From Nocardia brasiliensis (GTDB taxonomy: Bacteria; Actinomycetota; Actinomycetes; Mycobacteriales; Mycobacteriaceae): a stretch of 64,000 nucleotides of DNA. Position numbers and translations under genes: made by a program. The DNA lies in assembly GCF_011801125.1 (NCBI RefSeq), contig NZ_CP046171.1:4774001-4838000 (forward strand), written 5' to 3'. The stretch's first letter is position 1. Each line of letters begins with the position of its first letter. Positions 1-8,611 of the stretch are shown here, in pieces. The notes below the pieces were generated by a model. The model was not told the origin of the DNA and ran no database searches. It saw only the letters and a list, made by a program, of their open reading frames with translations.

Positions 1-333
1 TGTGCCGACCGGTGTCCGAGCTACTTTCCTCTGGGCCCCGGCCTCGATACAAGACACTCTCACATTTGCGGGCATTCGGCGCACCGAGCGCGAGTGCGAC
101 TGTGACCAGCGGCGCATGTGCATCTGCATTGACGATGCAAACCGCCCTGACCAGGGAAAATAGCAAAGAGGCGCACGAGAGGATGTCACGGAAAGATAAC
201 GGCGAGGCGCGATCGTTTTCATACTGTGCCCCTCCGAAACACGAGATCCGTTCTACCGCAATCGCACTCACCTGAGAACCGAGAACCGGGCGGCGGTGAC
301 GGCGGCCCGCCCGCACTCGGCTAACCTGGCCCG
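1..333. other. 5' window edge, no confident gene
   Basis: No gene I trust lies here. An 87-codon reading frame (12-275, plus) lacks a recognisable domain, a ribosome binding site and the strong GC3 pattern of its neighbours, so I do not call it. The last bases hold the promoter of the GtrA-like gene. Confidence 0.5.
322..327 (+). promoter_or_regulatory. -10 box of a probable leaderless promoter (GtrA-like gene)
   Basis: TAACCT lies exactly 6 nt before the ATG at 334, with no Shine-Dalgarno sequence. In mycobacteria a TANNNT box at this distance puts the transcription start on the start codon. Leaderless initiation here is inferred. Confidence 0.5.
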
Positions 334-864
334 ATGTTCTTGGCCCAGATTGTCGCCGCCCGCGTGCCGAGCCGAATGCTGTCCGCGTTCGTGCGCAACG
401 CCGAGCTGCTGAAGTTTCTGACCGTCGGAGCGATCGCCTTCGTCACCACCTCGGTGCTGTTCTTCGGGCTGAAATGGACCGTCCTACATGGGAAGCCGGT
501 TACCGCCAACATGGTCGCGGTCCTGATCGCGACGGTAGTGTCCTATGTGCTGAACCGCGAGTGGGCGTTCACCGCACGCGGCGGCCACGAGCGACGGCAC
601 GAGGCGGCGCTGTTCTTCGTGGTCGCGGGCATCGGCATGGTGATCAACCAGCTGCCGCTCGCGGTGTCGAGCTACATCTTCCAGCTCCGGGCGCCGCACG
701 TGTCGGTGGTCACCGAGAACATCGCCGACTTCATCAGCGCGACGATCATCGGCACCCTGCTCGCCACCGTGTTCCGCTGGTGGGCCATGCGCAAGTTCGT
801 CTTCCCGCATCAGGTCGAGCCGGAGCTGGAACGCGACGCGGCGATCCCCGAGCTGCGTGCCTGA
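334..864 (+). CDS. GtrA-like small membrane protein
   Basis: 176 aa with four predicted hydrophobic segments (about residues 27-47, 56-72, 91-113 and 130-150) and a basic, aromatic loop (NREWAFTARGG) after the second. This fits the GtrA/DPMS1-like family, which is thought to help move polyprenyl-phosphate-linked sugars across the membrane during cell-wall polysaccharide decoration. The ATG at 334 sits 6 nt after a -10-like box and has no ribosome binding site, so leaderless translation is likely. Its 3' end overlaps the next gene by 8 bp, so the two are probably co-transcribed. The substrate cannot be read from the sequence. Confidence 0.75.
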   Translation: MFLAQIVAARVPSRMLSAFVRNAELLKFLTVGAIAFVTTSVLFFGLKWTVLHGKPVTANMVAVLIATVVSYVLNREWAFTARGGHERRHEAALFFVVAGIGMVINQLPLAVSSYIFQLRAPHVSVVTENIADFISATIIGTLLATVFRWWAMRKFVFPHQVEPELERDAAIPELRA

Positions 865-1534
865 CCTGCGGGTGGACCCGGACGCGCTGATCACGGTCCC
901 CGCGGGCACGGTGCGGCTGGCCGATCGGCGCACCCAGCGCAGTTGGACCGTCGACATCGCGACTTTCCGGATCGGCGCGGTCCCGATCACCCAGGAACGG
1001 TATGCGCTGATCACCGGCGAGCGGCCGAGCAGCGCGCCGGGCGAGCGCAGGCCGGTCGACGGCGTCTCCTGGTGGGACGCCGTGCGCTGCTGCAACGCGA
1101 TGTCCGAGCGCGCGGGCCTGCGACCCGCCTACCGCATCGGCGGGGACGACGACATCGAGTGGGACACCACCGCCGCGGGCTATCGGCTGCCGAGCGAGGC
1201 CGAATGGGAGTACGCCTGCCGCGCGGGCAGCACCGGCCCCCGGTACGGCCCGCTCGACGATATCGCTTGGTACCGCGGCAATTCCGATGACCGGATGCAC
1301 GAGGTCGGCGGGAGACGCCCCAACGCGTTCGGTCTGTTCGACATGCTCGGCAACACCTGGGACTGGTGCTGGGACGTCTACGACGCCGAGGTCTACGGCG
1401 CCTACCGGGTGCTGCGCGGCGGCGGCTGGTTCGACGAGCACTGGAGCTGCCGGGCGGGCGTGCGCCGCCGCAGCCACCCGAGTCTGCGGCTCGACGATGT
1501 CGGTTTCCGGGTCGCTCGCTCCATAACGCCCTGA
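857..1534 (+). CDS. SUMF1/formylglycine-generating-enzyme-fold protein
   Basis: 225 aa covering one SUMF1/FGE-sulfatase domain. Visible landmarks are PVDGVSWWDAVRCCNAMS (about 55-72), RLPSEAEWEYACRAG (about 112-126), GLFDMLGNTWDWCWDVY (about 155-171) and the C-terminal RGGGWFDEHWSCRAGVR. True aerobic formylglycine-generating enzymes need two copper-binding cysteines in that last motif. Here the first is replaced by Asp and only the second (WSC) remains. I therefore call it a SUMF1-fold protein of unknown reaction, not a sulfatase activator. The GTG start at 857 overlaps the end of the GtrA-like gene, suggesting translational coupling. No sulfatase gene is in the window. Confidence 0.7.
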   Translation: MPDLRVDPDALITVPAGTVRLADRRTQRSWTVDIATFRIGAVPITQERYALITGERPSSAPGERRPVDGVSWWDAVRCCNAMSERAGLRPAYRIGGDDDIEWDTTAAGYRLPSEAEWEYACRAGSTGPRYGPLDDIAWYRGNSDDRMHEVGGRRPNAFGLFDMLGNTWDWCWDVYDAEVYGAYRVLRGGGWFDEHWSCRAGVRRRSHPSLRLDDVGFRVARSITP

Positions 1535-1607
1535 TCGGACATTCCCGACAGGTTCCGCCGTACGCTCCACGAAATCGTCAGGGCCGCACATACTGTCCGG
1601 TACAAGC

Positions 1608-1961
1608 ATGGCTATTCCCCAGACAACGCGCCCGTGCCACCGGATCCCGCTGGCACGTCGACCCGAAGCGAGCGTATTCATGGTCATCATCGCTGTGCAC
1701 GACGCCCTCCTCGCCCAGATCGGCAATCCGACACCGGAAGCGCCGCCGGTCTCGGACAAGATCCTGCAGATGGTCCGCTACCTCACCTGGCTGGTGTTGC
1801 TGTCCGGTGTCTGCGGAATCACCTTCGCCGGTGGACGATTCGCCTGGGAGAAGTGGCAGGGCGGTGCGCTCGAGTCGCCGAAGATGATCGCGGGCGCGAT
1901 GATCGGCGGGGTGGTCGCCACGAGCGCGGGCACGATCATGAACGCGGTCGTCGGCGCCTGA
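1608..1961 (+). CDS. small two-helix membrane protein, unknown function
   Basis: 117 aa from the ATG at 1608; an internal ATG at 1680 would give 93 aa and begins nearer the recognisable part (MVIIAVHDALLAQIG). Two hydrophobic helices (about residues 56-74 and 93-115) are separated by a short basic/polar loop with WEKWQGG. This resembles the small two-helix integral membrane proteins of actinobacteria that look superficially like conjugative pilin (TrbC/VirB2-like) proteins, but no conjugation genes are nearby. I do not assign a function. Neither start has a clear ribosome binding site. Confidence 0.55.
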   Translation: MAIPQTTRPCHRIPLARRPEASVFMVIIAVHDALLAQIGNPTPEAPPVSDKILQMVRYLTWLVLLSGVCGITFAGGRFAWEKWQGGALESPKMIAGAMIGGVVATSAGTIMNAVVGA

Positions 1962-2003
1962 TCGCGGAAGGCGGTCTTCCTCGATTACTGGGATGATCGA
2001 CCG

Positions 2004-2987
2004 ATGTTGGAGACCTCCGCACGCCTGCTCCGGCTGCTCTCGCTGCTGCAACTGCGTCGCGATTGGACCGGCCCCGCGCTCGCCGAGCGGCTCGGCGTGT
2101 CCACCCGCACCATCCGCACCGATGTCGAACGCCTGCGGACCCTCGGTTATCCGGTGCACGCGACGCCCGGTGTCGCGGGCGGATACCGGCTCGGCGCGGG
2201 TTCCGCGCTGCCGCCGCTGCTGCTCGACGACGAGGAGGCCGTCGCGGTCGCGGTCGGACTGGCCACCGCCGCCAACGGCGCGGTCACCGGCATCGAGGAG
2301 ACCTCGGTCCGCGCGTTGGTGAAGCTGCAACAGGTGCTGCCCGCGCGGCTGCGAAACCGGGTCGCGACGCTCACCTCGGCCACCGTGCACGCGCCGGAGT
2401 TCCAGCGCGACACCGTCGACGCGGCGGTGCTCACCGCCGTGGCGGGCGCCATCCGCGCCGGTGAGCGGCTGCGCTTCGACTACGCGGCGTATTCCGGCGC
2501 GCTGTCGCGGCGCGAGGTGGAGCCGCATCGGTTGGTGCACTGGCGCGGGCGGTGGTATCTGGTCGCCTGGGATCCCGACCGCACCGACTGGCGCACCTTC
2601 CGGGTGGACCGGATCACGCCGAAGACGCCAAACGGTGCCCGGTTCACCGCGCGCGAGATGTCGGAGGCGGAACTGGCCGAACGGGTGCGGCGCGGCGTCG
2701 GGTCGGCCGCCTGGCGCTACCACGCGACCGTGCGGATGGCCGCGCCGGCGCCGGTGATCAGGGCGAAGCTGCCGCCCGCGGTGTCGGTCACCCCGGACGG
2801 GCCGGATCACTGTGTGCTGCGGGCGGGTTCGGACACCCCGCAGCTGCTGGCGCACTACCTCGGCTTGGCCGACGTGGATTTCGAGGTGCTCGACGGTCCC
2901 GAACTCGTCGAACAGCTGCTGGCGACCGCCGAGCGATTCCGCAGGGCGGCGCTGCCGAAGCAAACTCCGGCGCAGCGTGATTCGTAA
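2004..2987 (+). CDS. HTH-WYL domain transcriptional regulator
   Basis: 327 aa. The N-terminus is a DeoR/HTH_11-type winged helix (LLQLRRDWTGPALAERLGVS then TRTIRTDVERLRTLGY, about residues 12-50). A WYL domain follows at about 145-225, seen as RLRFDYAAYSG, EPHRLVHWRGRWYLVAWDPD and RTFRVDRI. A WCX-type C-terminal part completes it. Full-length members of this YafY/PafB-like family are about 310-330 aa, so the gene looks intact. WYL proteins usually sense a ligand or nucleic acid; the target is unknown. It stands alone, converges on the secreted-protein gene at 3067, and is followed by an imperfect hairpin. Confidence 0.85.
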   Translation: MLETSARLLRLLSLLQLRRDWTGPALAERLGVSTRTIRTDVERLRTLGYPVHATPGVAGGYRLGAGSALPPLLLDDEEAVAVAVGLATAANGAVTGIEETSVRALVKLQQVLPARLRNRVATLTSATVHAPEFQRDTVDAAVLTAVAGAIRAGERLRFDYAAYSGALSRREVEPHRLVHWRGRWYLVAWDPDRTDWRTFRVDRITPKTPNGARFTAREMSEAELAERVRRGVGSAAWRYHATVRMAAPAPVIRAKLPPAVSVTPDGPDHCVLRAGSDTPQLLAHYLGLADVDFEVLDGPELVEQLLATAERFRRAALPKQTPAQRDS

Positions 2988-3002
2988 CTCGCCGAAAATG
3001 TG

Positions 3003-3046
3003 AAACCCGACCGCGCCGGCACGTTCTGCCGGGCGCGGCCGGGTTC
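3003..3046. terminator. imperfect hairpin between convergent genes
   Basis: Arms around AACCCG.CCGCGC.CGGCA and TGCCGGGCGCGG.CGGGTT pair with one mismatch and one bulge across a 5-nt loop. It lies between the WYL regulator (plus) and the secreted-protein gene (minus) and could end transcription from both sides. There is no strong T-tract. Confidence 0.5.
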
Positions 3047-3066
3047 GACCATACCGTCATTACCCG

Positions 3067-3594
3067 CTAGGGCTGGTTGGCTCCCGCGATACCGCCGATG
3101 ATGCCACCGATAACGCAGCCCGGGATCGCACCGATAATCACGAAGATCAGCCCGATCAAAGCGCCGATCGCACAACCGATCAACACGCCTGCCACCGTGG
3201 TGCCCGCGTCACCGATGAACTGCGGCGCGCCCGGCTCCGGGACCGCGGCCCCGACCGGCGTCAGCGTCAAAGTGGTTGCACCGGCGTCGACTTGCGGCGC
3301 CACCCGAACCTGCTGCCCCGACACCGACTGCAGCGTGGTCGGCACGGTCGCCACGAGCGCGCCGTCCGGCGCCACGACGGAGATGCCCTGATCGGGCGTC
3401 AGCACGAACTTGCCGGAGGCGAGGGTGACCGTCGCGCTCGAGTGATCCGGCGCGACCGAGGCGGTGTACGCCACCCCGTGATCGACGCCGGTGATCGCGT
3501 CGGCCACCTGCACTTCACCGTGCGCGGTGGCCGCGGCGATACCGGTCGCGGCAATGGTGATGGCCGCGGTCGCTACGAATTTCCTGATATTCAT
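3067..3594 (-). CDS. secreted protein with glycine-rich hydrophobic tail (paralogue of 15430-15924)
   Basis: About 175 aa. A signal peptide (MNIRKFVATAAITIAATGIAA..) is followed by a beta-rich middle region (about 35-115) and a Gly-zipper-like hydrophobic tail with repeats such as GALIGLIF and GGIIGGIAG. The ATG at 3594 is preferred over an in-frame TTG at 3606 because GGAAAG lies 4 nt upstream of the ATG. The middle region matches the protein at 15430-15924: ITGVDHGVAY/VTGRDQGVDY, F.L..D and GQQVRVAP/GQQVRIAA. I do not recognise a characterised family. It lies downstream of cobN on the same strand (gap about 176 bp). Whether it shares the cobN transcript is uncertain, because a weak hairpin lies between them. 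Confidence 0.65.
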   Translation of the reverse strand: MNIRKFVATAAITIAATGIAAATAHGEVQVADAITGVDHGVAYTASVAPDHSSATVTLASGKFVLTPDQGISVVAPDGALVATVPTTLQSVSGQQVRVAPQVDAGATTLTLTPVGAAVPEPGAPQFIGDAGTTVAGVLIGCAIGALIGLIFVIIGAIPGCVIGGIIGGIAGANQP

Positions 3595-3739
3595 AAGGCT
3601 TTCCAATCAGCTAGCCGGTTCGATTGGCGTTCCCCCGGAAAACCGCCGTGGAACACCATCGATCATGCGCCCTCGGCAATGACGTTGTCGAGAGCGGGCA
3701 GCCGATCGAATTACATTGCAAGATCAGCGATTTCGAATT

Positions 3740-3756
3740 CCCCCGAGAATTGGGGG
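3740..3756 (-). terminator. weak hairpin after cobN
   Basis: CCCCC-GAGAATT-GGGGG just past the cobN stop; only a 5-bp stem. On the minus strand it is followed by a short A/T-rich stretch. It may attenuate read-through into the secreted-protein gene; weak evidence. Confidence 0.25.
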
Positions 3757-3770
3757 GTTGATTTTCCCGC

Positions 3771-6700
3771 CTACTCCAATTCGCCTTCGGTCTCCAAATA
3801 GACCTGCCGCAACCGATCCAGTGTCGCCTGCTCCGGTCGCTCCCACAAGTCCCGTTCGGCCGCCTCCAGCAGCCGCTCGGCAATGCCGTGCAGCGCCCAC
3901 GGGTTGGACTGCTCCATGAACTTGCGGTTCACGTCGTCGAAAACGTAGCTCTCCGCGAGCTTCTCGTACATCCAGTCGGCGACCACGTTCGTGGTGGCGT
4001 CGTAGCCGAACAGGTAGTCGACCGTGGCGGCCATCTCGAACGCGCCCTTGTAGCCGTGCCTGCGCATCGCCTCCAGCCAGCGCGGGTTGACCACGCGGGC
4101 GCGGAACACCCGGGAGGTCTCCTCGGACAGCGTGCGGGTGCGCACCGCGTCCGGGCGGGTGCTGTCACCGATGTAGGCCTCCGGGTTCTGCCCGGTCAGC
4201 GCGCGGACCGTGGCCACCATGCCGCCGTGGAACTGGAAGTAGTCGTCGGAATCGGCGATATCGTGCTCACGGGTGTCGGTGTTCTTGGCGGCCACCGCGA
4301 TTCGGCGATACGCGGTGCGCATGTCGTCGGCGGCAGGCGCGCCGTCCAGATCGCGGCCGTAGGCGTAGCCGCCCCAGGTGGTGTAGACCTGCGCGAGATC
4401 GTCGTCGGTGCGCCAGCTCTTGGCATCGATCAGTTGCAGCAGGCCCGCGCCGTAGGTGCCCGGCTTGGAACCGAAGATGCGGGTGGTGGCGCGACGGGCG
4501 TCGCCGTGCTCGGCCAGATCCGCGGCGGCGTGGGCGCGCACGTAATTGGCGTCGGCGGGCTCGTCGAGCTCGGCGACCAGTCGCACCGCGTCGTCAAGCA
4601 GTGCCAGCACGTGCGGGAACGCGTCGCGGAAGAAGCCGCTGATGCGGACCGTGACATCGATACGCGGACGGGCCAATTCGTCGAGCGAGATCACCTCCAG
4701 GGTGGTGACCCGGCGACTCGCCTCGTCCCACACCGGCCGCACCCCCAGCAGCGCAAGGACTTCGGCGATATCGTCGCCGGAGGTGCGCATCGCGGAGGTG
4801 CCCCACACCGAAAGGCCCACCGAACGCGGGTACTCGCCGTGATCGGCCAGGTATCGGGCCAGCAGCGAATCCGCCATGGCCTGACCGGTTTCCCAAGCCA
4901 GCCGCGAGGGCACCGCCTTCGGGTCGACCGAGTAGAAGTTGCGGCCCGTCGGCAGCACGTTGATCAGGCCGCGCAGCGGCGATCCGCTGGGGCCGGCCGG
5001 GATGAAACCACCGTTCAACGCGTGCAGTACCCGCTCGACCTCCACGCCGGTCTGCCGCAGGCGCGGAACGACTTCGGTGGCGGCGAAACGCAATACCGCA
5101 CGCACGGCGTTCAATTCGGTGTCGGCGCGCGGGCCTGCGGCCGCGAGCAGTGCCGCGCCGAACTCGTCGACGATCCGGTCGACCGCGTCCGGGGACCAGT
5201 CGGCGGCCTGCAGCGCGGCGACCAGGCCGCGGGCCTGCTCCTCCACCACATCGACGCGCACGCGCGCCTCGGTACCGGATTCGTCGAGCCCCAACGCTTC
5301 GCGCAGGCCGGGCACATTGCGCTCGCCGCCCCAGAGCTGGCGGGCGCGCAGCATGGCCAGCACCAGGTCCACTTCGCTCTCCCCCGCCGGCGCCTGACCG
5401 AGGATGTGCAGGCCGTCGCGGATCTGCACATCCTTGATCTCGCACAGCCAGCCGTCGACGTGCAGCAGCATGTCGTCGAAGACGTCCTCGTCCGGGCGTT
5501 CGGCCAGGCCGAGATCGTGGTCCATCTTCGCGGCGCGCATCAGTGTCCAGATCTGCTGGCGGATGGCGGGCAGCTTCGCCGGGTCGAGGGTGGAGATGTT
5601 GGCGTGCTCGTCGAGCAGCTGCTCCAAACGCGAGATGTCGCCGTAGCTTTCGGCCCGCGCCATCGGCGGGATCAGGTGGTCGACCAGCGTCGCGTGCGCC
5701 CGGCGCTTGGCCTGCGTGCCTTCGCCGGGATCGTTCACCAGGAACGGATAGATCAACGGCAGGTCGCCGAGCGCGGCATCGGTGCCGCAGGAGGCGGACA
5801 TGCCGAGCGTCTTGCCCGGCAGCCACTCCAGGTTGCCGTGCTTGCCGAGGTGCACCATCGCGTCGGCGCCGAAACCCGTTTCCGCGCGCAGCCACTGGTA
5901 GGCCGCGAGATAGTGGTGGCTGGGCGGCAGGTCGGGGTCGTGATAGATGGCGACCGGATTCTCGCCGAAGCCGCGCGGCGGCTGCACCATCAGCGCCACG
6001 TTACCGAACCGCAATGCGGCGATGACGATCTCGCCGTTCGGGTCGGCCGAGCGGTCCACGTACAGCTCGCCCGGCGGCGGGCCCCACGCCTCGATCACCG
6101 CGGCGCGCAGATCGTCGGGCAGCGTGTCGAACCAGGTGGCGTAGGTGGCGGCACTGATCCGGATCGGGTTGCCCGCCAACTGTTCGGCAGTCAACCAGTC
6201 CGGATCCTGCCCGCCCGCGGCGATCAGCGCGTGGATGAGCGCGTCGCCGTCCTGCTCCTCGAGGCCGGGGATCTCCCCGGGTGCGCCGAGATCGTAACCG
6301 GCCGCGCGCATTTCGGTGAGCAGGCGGATGGCGCTGGCCGGGGTGTCCAGACCGACCGCGTTACCGATGCGAGCGTGCTTGGTCGGGTACGCGGAGAGCA
6401 TCAGGGCGACGCGCTTGCGGGCGGCCGGAATGTGGCGCAGCCGCGCGTAACGCACCGCGATACCGGCGACCCTGGCCGCGCGCTCAGCGTCGGGGACGTA
6501 GGTGGACAGACCGTCGGCGTCGAACTCCTTGAACGAGAACGGAACCGTGATGATCCGCCCGTCGAACTCGGGCACCGCGACCTGGGTCGCGACATCCAGC
6601 GGGGAAAGACCGTCGTCGTTGGCCGCCCACTGCTCGCGTCCGCTGGTCAGGCACAAGCCCTGCAGGATGGGCACGTCCAGGTCGGCGAGCGCGCCCACAT

Positions 6701-7403
6701 CCCAGGCCTCGTCCTCGCCGCCGGCCGAGGCGGTGGCCGGCTTGGTGCCGCCCGCGGCCAGCACCGTCACCACCAGGGCGTCGGCCTGCCGCAGGGTCGC
6801 GAGCAGCTCCGGTTCGGCGGTGCGCAGCGACGCGCAGTACAGCGGCAGCGGGCGCGCACCCGTGTTCTCGATCGCCTGGCACAGGGCATCGATATATCCG
6901 GTGTTCCCGGCCAGATGCTGTGCGCGGTAATAGATCACCGCGACGGTCGGCGCGTCCGCGGACAACGCGACGTACGGAGTCCGTTCCAGCACACCCCAAC
7001 TCGGCAACTGCACCGGCGGCTCGAAGCCGTGACCGGTCAGCAGGACCGTGTCGGACAGGAAGTTGTGCAGCTGGCGCAGGTTGGCCGCACCGCCTGCGGC
7101 GAGGTAGTTGTGCGCGTCGGCGGCGACACCGCCGGGCACCGTCGAACATTCCATCAGCTCCGCGTCCGGCGCGATCTCGCCGCCGAGCGCCACCATCGGC
7201 ACGCCGCTCTCGCGCAGCACCGCGAGCCCGTCCTCCCACGCGCGTTTGCCGCCGAGGATGCGCACGATCACCAGCTCGACGCCGTCGAGCAGCGCGGGCA
7301 GATCGTCCACCAGCAGCCGGGCGGGGTTGCCCCACCGATACTCCGCCCCGCTGGCGCGGGCACTGAGCAGATCGGTATCGGACGTGGACAGCAGCAGGAT
7401 CAC
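3771..7403 (-). CDS. cobN: cobaltochelatase subunit CobN
   Basis: About 1210 aa, close to the size of mycobacterial CobN. This is the large subunit of the ATP-dependent cobaltochelatase (CobN with CobS and CobT, neither present here), which inserts Co(II) into hydrogenobyrinate a,c-diamide in the aerobic cobalamin pathway. Conserved CobN/magnesium-chelatase blocks are visible: LGKHGNLEWLPGK, MSASCGTDAALGDLPLIYPF, FLVNDPGEGTQAKRRAHA and SVGLSVWGTSAMRT. I place the start at GTG 7403 (VILLLSTSDTDLLSA) with GAGGAAGG about 10 nt upstream; an in-frame extension to 7493 would run into the riboswitch. A cobalamin riboswitch precedes it, so B12 should repress expression. Confidence 0.95.
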   Translation of the reverse strand: MILLLSTSDTDLLSARASGAEYRWGNPARLLVDDLPALLDGVELVIVRILGGKRAWEDGLAVLRESGVPMVALGGEIAPDAELMECSTVPGGVAADAHNYLAAGGAANLRQLHNFLSDTVLLTGHGFEPPVQLPSWGVLERTPYVALSADAPTVAVIYYRAQHLAGNTGYIDALCQAIENTGARPLPLYCASLRTAEPELLATLRQADALVVTVLAAGGTKPATASAGGEDEAWDVGALADLDVPILQGLCLTSGREQWAANDDGLSPLDVATQVAVPEFDGRIITVPFSFKEFDADGLSTYVPDAERAARVAGIAVRYARLRHIPAARKRVALMLSAYPTKHARIGNAVGLDTPASAIRLLTEMRAAGYDLGAPGEIPGLEEQDGDALIHALIAAGGQDPDWLTAEQLAGNPIRISAATYATWFDTLPDDLRAAVIEAWGPPPGELYVDRSADPNGEIVIAALRFGNVALMVQPPRGFGENPVAIYHDPDLPPSHHYLAAYQWLRAETGFGADAMVHLGKHGNLEWLPGKTLGMSASCGTDAALGDLPLIYPFLVNDPGEGTQAKRRAHATLVDHLIPPMARAESYGDISRLEQLLDEHANISTLDPAKLPAIRQQIWTLMRAAKMDHDLGLAERPDEDVFDDMLLHVDGWLCEIKDVQIRDGLHILGQAPAGESEVDLVLAMLRARQLWGGERNVPGLREALGLDESGTEARVRVDVVEEQARGLVAALQAADWSPDAVDRIVDEFGAALLAAAGPRADTELNAVRAVLRFAATEVVPRLRQTGVEVERVLHALNGGFIPAGPSGSPLRGLINVLPTGRNFYSVDPKAVPSRLAWETGQAMADSLLARYLADHGEYPRSVGLSVWGTSAMRTSGDDIAEVLALLGVRPVWDEASRRVTTLEVISLDELARPRIDVTVRISGFFRDAFPHVLALLDDAVRLVAELDEPADANYVRAHAAADLAEHGDARRATTRIFGSKPGTYGAGLLQLIDAKSWRTDDDLAQVYTTWGGYAYGRDLDGAPAADDMRTAYRRIAVAAKNTDTREHDIADSDDYFQFHGGMVATVRALTGQNPEAYIGDSTRPDAVRTRTLSEETSRVFRARVVNPRWLEAMRRHGYKGAFEMAATVDYLFGYDATTNVVADWMYEKLAESYVFDDVNRKFMEQSNPWALHGIAERLLEAAERDLWERPEQATLDRLRQVYLETEGELE

Positions 7404-7439
7404 AGGTGGCAGCCTTCCTCGGGTGACGCGCCCATCGGG

Positions 7440-7605
7440 TGTTCGCTGCTCGCTGCCGGGGTCGGCAGCCAGCGGAGCCGGCGGAGTGGGCAAGCCCAGA
7501 GGGTCTGGCTTTCACAGTGGCGCGACCGCACCGGATTTCCACCGGTTTCCTCGTCACCCGCCGAGCCATGGGATGCTACCGCGCGCGGGAGCGCCCGACG
7601 CACCG
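7440..7605 (-). promoter_or_regulatory. cobalamin riboswitch upstream of cobN
   Basis: Reading the minus strand, the core at about 7553-7505 contains GAGGAAACCGGTGGAAATCC followed by GGTGCGGTCGCGCCACTGTG and then AAGCCAGACC. These are the hallmark blocks of the adenosylcobalamin aptamer: GGGAA-like, GGTGnAAATCC, the B12 box GCCACTG and AGnCAG. The element lies in the cobN leader between promoter and start codon. Outer boundaries are approximate because I traced conserved blocks rather than folding the RNA. The region between the aptamer and the GTG is GC-rich and could form the expression platform. Confidence 0.9.
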
Positions 7606-7927
7606 AGGTTCATTCCCGTACACCCGCATTGAGCGCGGCAAACGTGCGCCTTCGCCGTCCCGGGCAACCGGTCGGCCGGATGCCGCCGCGGCCACGCCCG
7701 CCGAGTTCTGTCGCGAAGTCCGGCCAGCCACTTCATCACCTCCCCGGGCCGCCCCCGAACGAATTTCCACGCACCCGCGCCCGTCAGCGCCCGATTTCGA
7801 AATCGTCGAGCTGTGAGCCGTAGCACATCAATGCCTAACCGCTATGAATCAGCGACGCGCGTCGAACGTAGTCAGTACAGCTGTCGCAGGGGGCGACACC
7901 ACTGCGACAATTTCGGAAGGAACCGCT
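7606..7927. other. intergenic region with a 14-bp palindrome
   Basis: Divergent promoter region for cobN (minus) and the DUF4352-like gene (plus). CGATTTCGAAATCG at 7792-7805 is a perfect palindrome and a candidate operator. Reading frames here are weak: a minus-strand 90-codon frame overlaps the riboswitch, and the in-frame extension of the downstream gene lacks a binding site. I call no gene. Confidence 0.4.
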
Positions 7928-8521
7928 TTGACCGCTCCACAAACACCCCAGCCGTGGCAGGGCGCCACGCCGCCGCCGTACGGACAACCGGGCTATGCGC
8001 CGCCGCGGCGGCGACGCGTGTGGCCGTGGGTATTACTAGGTGTATTCGTCCTGATCGCAGCGCTTTTCGTGGGCTGCTTCGCGTTGGTCGGCAATGAGAT
8101 ATCGAAGATCGATGACAAGCGCACGACCGCGGAACCCGCGGGCACGGAAGTGCGTGACGGCAAGTTCGCCTTCCTGGTCACCGGTGTCGATCCCCCGGTC
8201 ACCTCCGTGGGTGACTCCGAGTTCTTGAAACAGGACGCACAAGGAGAGTTCATCCTGGTGCGCGTCGATGTCAGCAATATCGGCAACGCACCGCAGAGCT
8301 ATTTCGCCGAGAATCAGAAACTGATCGACGACCAGGGGCGCTCGTTCACCAACGACACCGCCGCGGAACTGGTGGTGAACCCACAGTTGACCACAGAGAT
8401 CAATCCCGGAAACAAAGTCGGGGTGATCGTTGTGTTCGATGTGCCGAAGGGCACCACGCCCGCCTCGATCGAATTCCACGATTCGATGTTCTCCGGGGGT
8501 GCCCGGGTGGCGTTGCGCTAG
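7928..8521 (+). CDS. membrane-anchored DUF4352-like extracellular protein
   Basis: About 197 aa from TTG 7928, preferred over an in-frame ATG at 7844 because GGAAGG lies 7 nt before the TTG. A short Pro/Gln-rich cytoplasmic tail (PQTPQPWQGATPPPYGQPGY), an RRRR cluster and one transmembrane helix (VLLGVFVLIAALFVGCFALV) precede an extracellular domain of about 140 residues. That domain has the DUF4352 pattern: GKFAFLVTGVD, FILVRVDVSNIGN, DDQGRSF and NPGNKVGVIVVFDVPKGTTPASIEF. Such domains are immunoglobulin-like and often sit on actinobacterial lipoproteins or membrane proteins of unknown role. It is a single gene followed by a hairpin. Confidence 0.7.
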   Translation: MTAPQTPQPWQGATPPPYGQPGYAPPRRRRVWPWVLLGVFVLIAALFVGCFALVGNEISKIDDKRTTAEPAGTEVRDGKFAFLVTGVDPPVTSVGDSEFLKQDAQGEFILVRVDVSNIGNAPQSYFAENQKLIDDQGRSFTNDTAAELVVNPQLTTEINPGNKVGVIVVFDVPKGTTPASIEFHDSMFSGGARVALR

Positions 8522-8538
8522 AGAGCCGGATCGACGGT

Positions 8539-8571
8539 GGCACCGGGCGGCGGGTTTCGTCGTCCGGTGCC
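8539..8571 (+). terminator. hairpin after the DUF4352-like gene
   Basis: GGCACCGG and CCGGTGCC pair across a 17-nt partly structured loop, 18 nt after the stop codon. No T-tract, so factor-independent termination would be weak. Confidence 0.4.
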
Positions 8572-8611
8572 GTCGTGTGGGGGTGGGGTGGTTTCGTAGG
8601 CTTGAGGGACT

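Noticed and set aside
12..275. 87-codon plus-strand reading frame at the window edge
   Set aside because: No domain, no binding site, weak GC3 bias and low-complexity content; likely chance.
3888..7823. Very long plus-strand reading frame of 1311 codons opposite cobN
   Set aside because: Antisense shadow of cobN; the opposite strand carries clear CobN motifs and a riboswitch, and this frame has no domain.
7554..7826. 90-codon minus-strand frame upstream of cobN
   Set aside because: It overlaps the conserved riboswitch core and has no domain or binding site.
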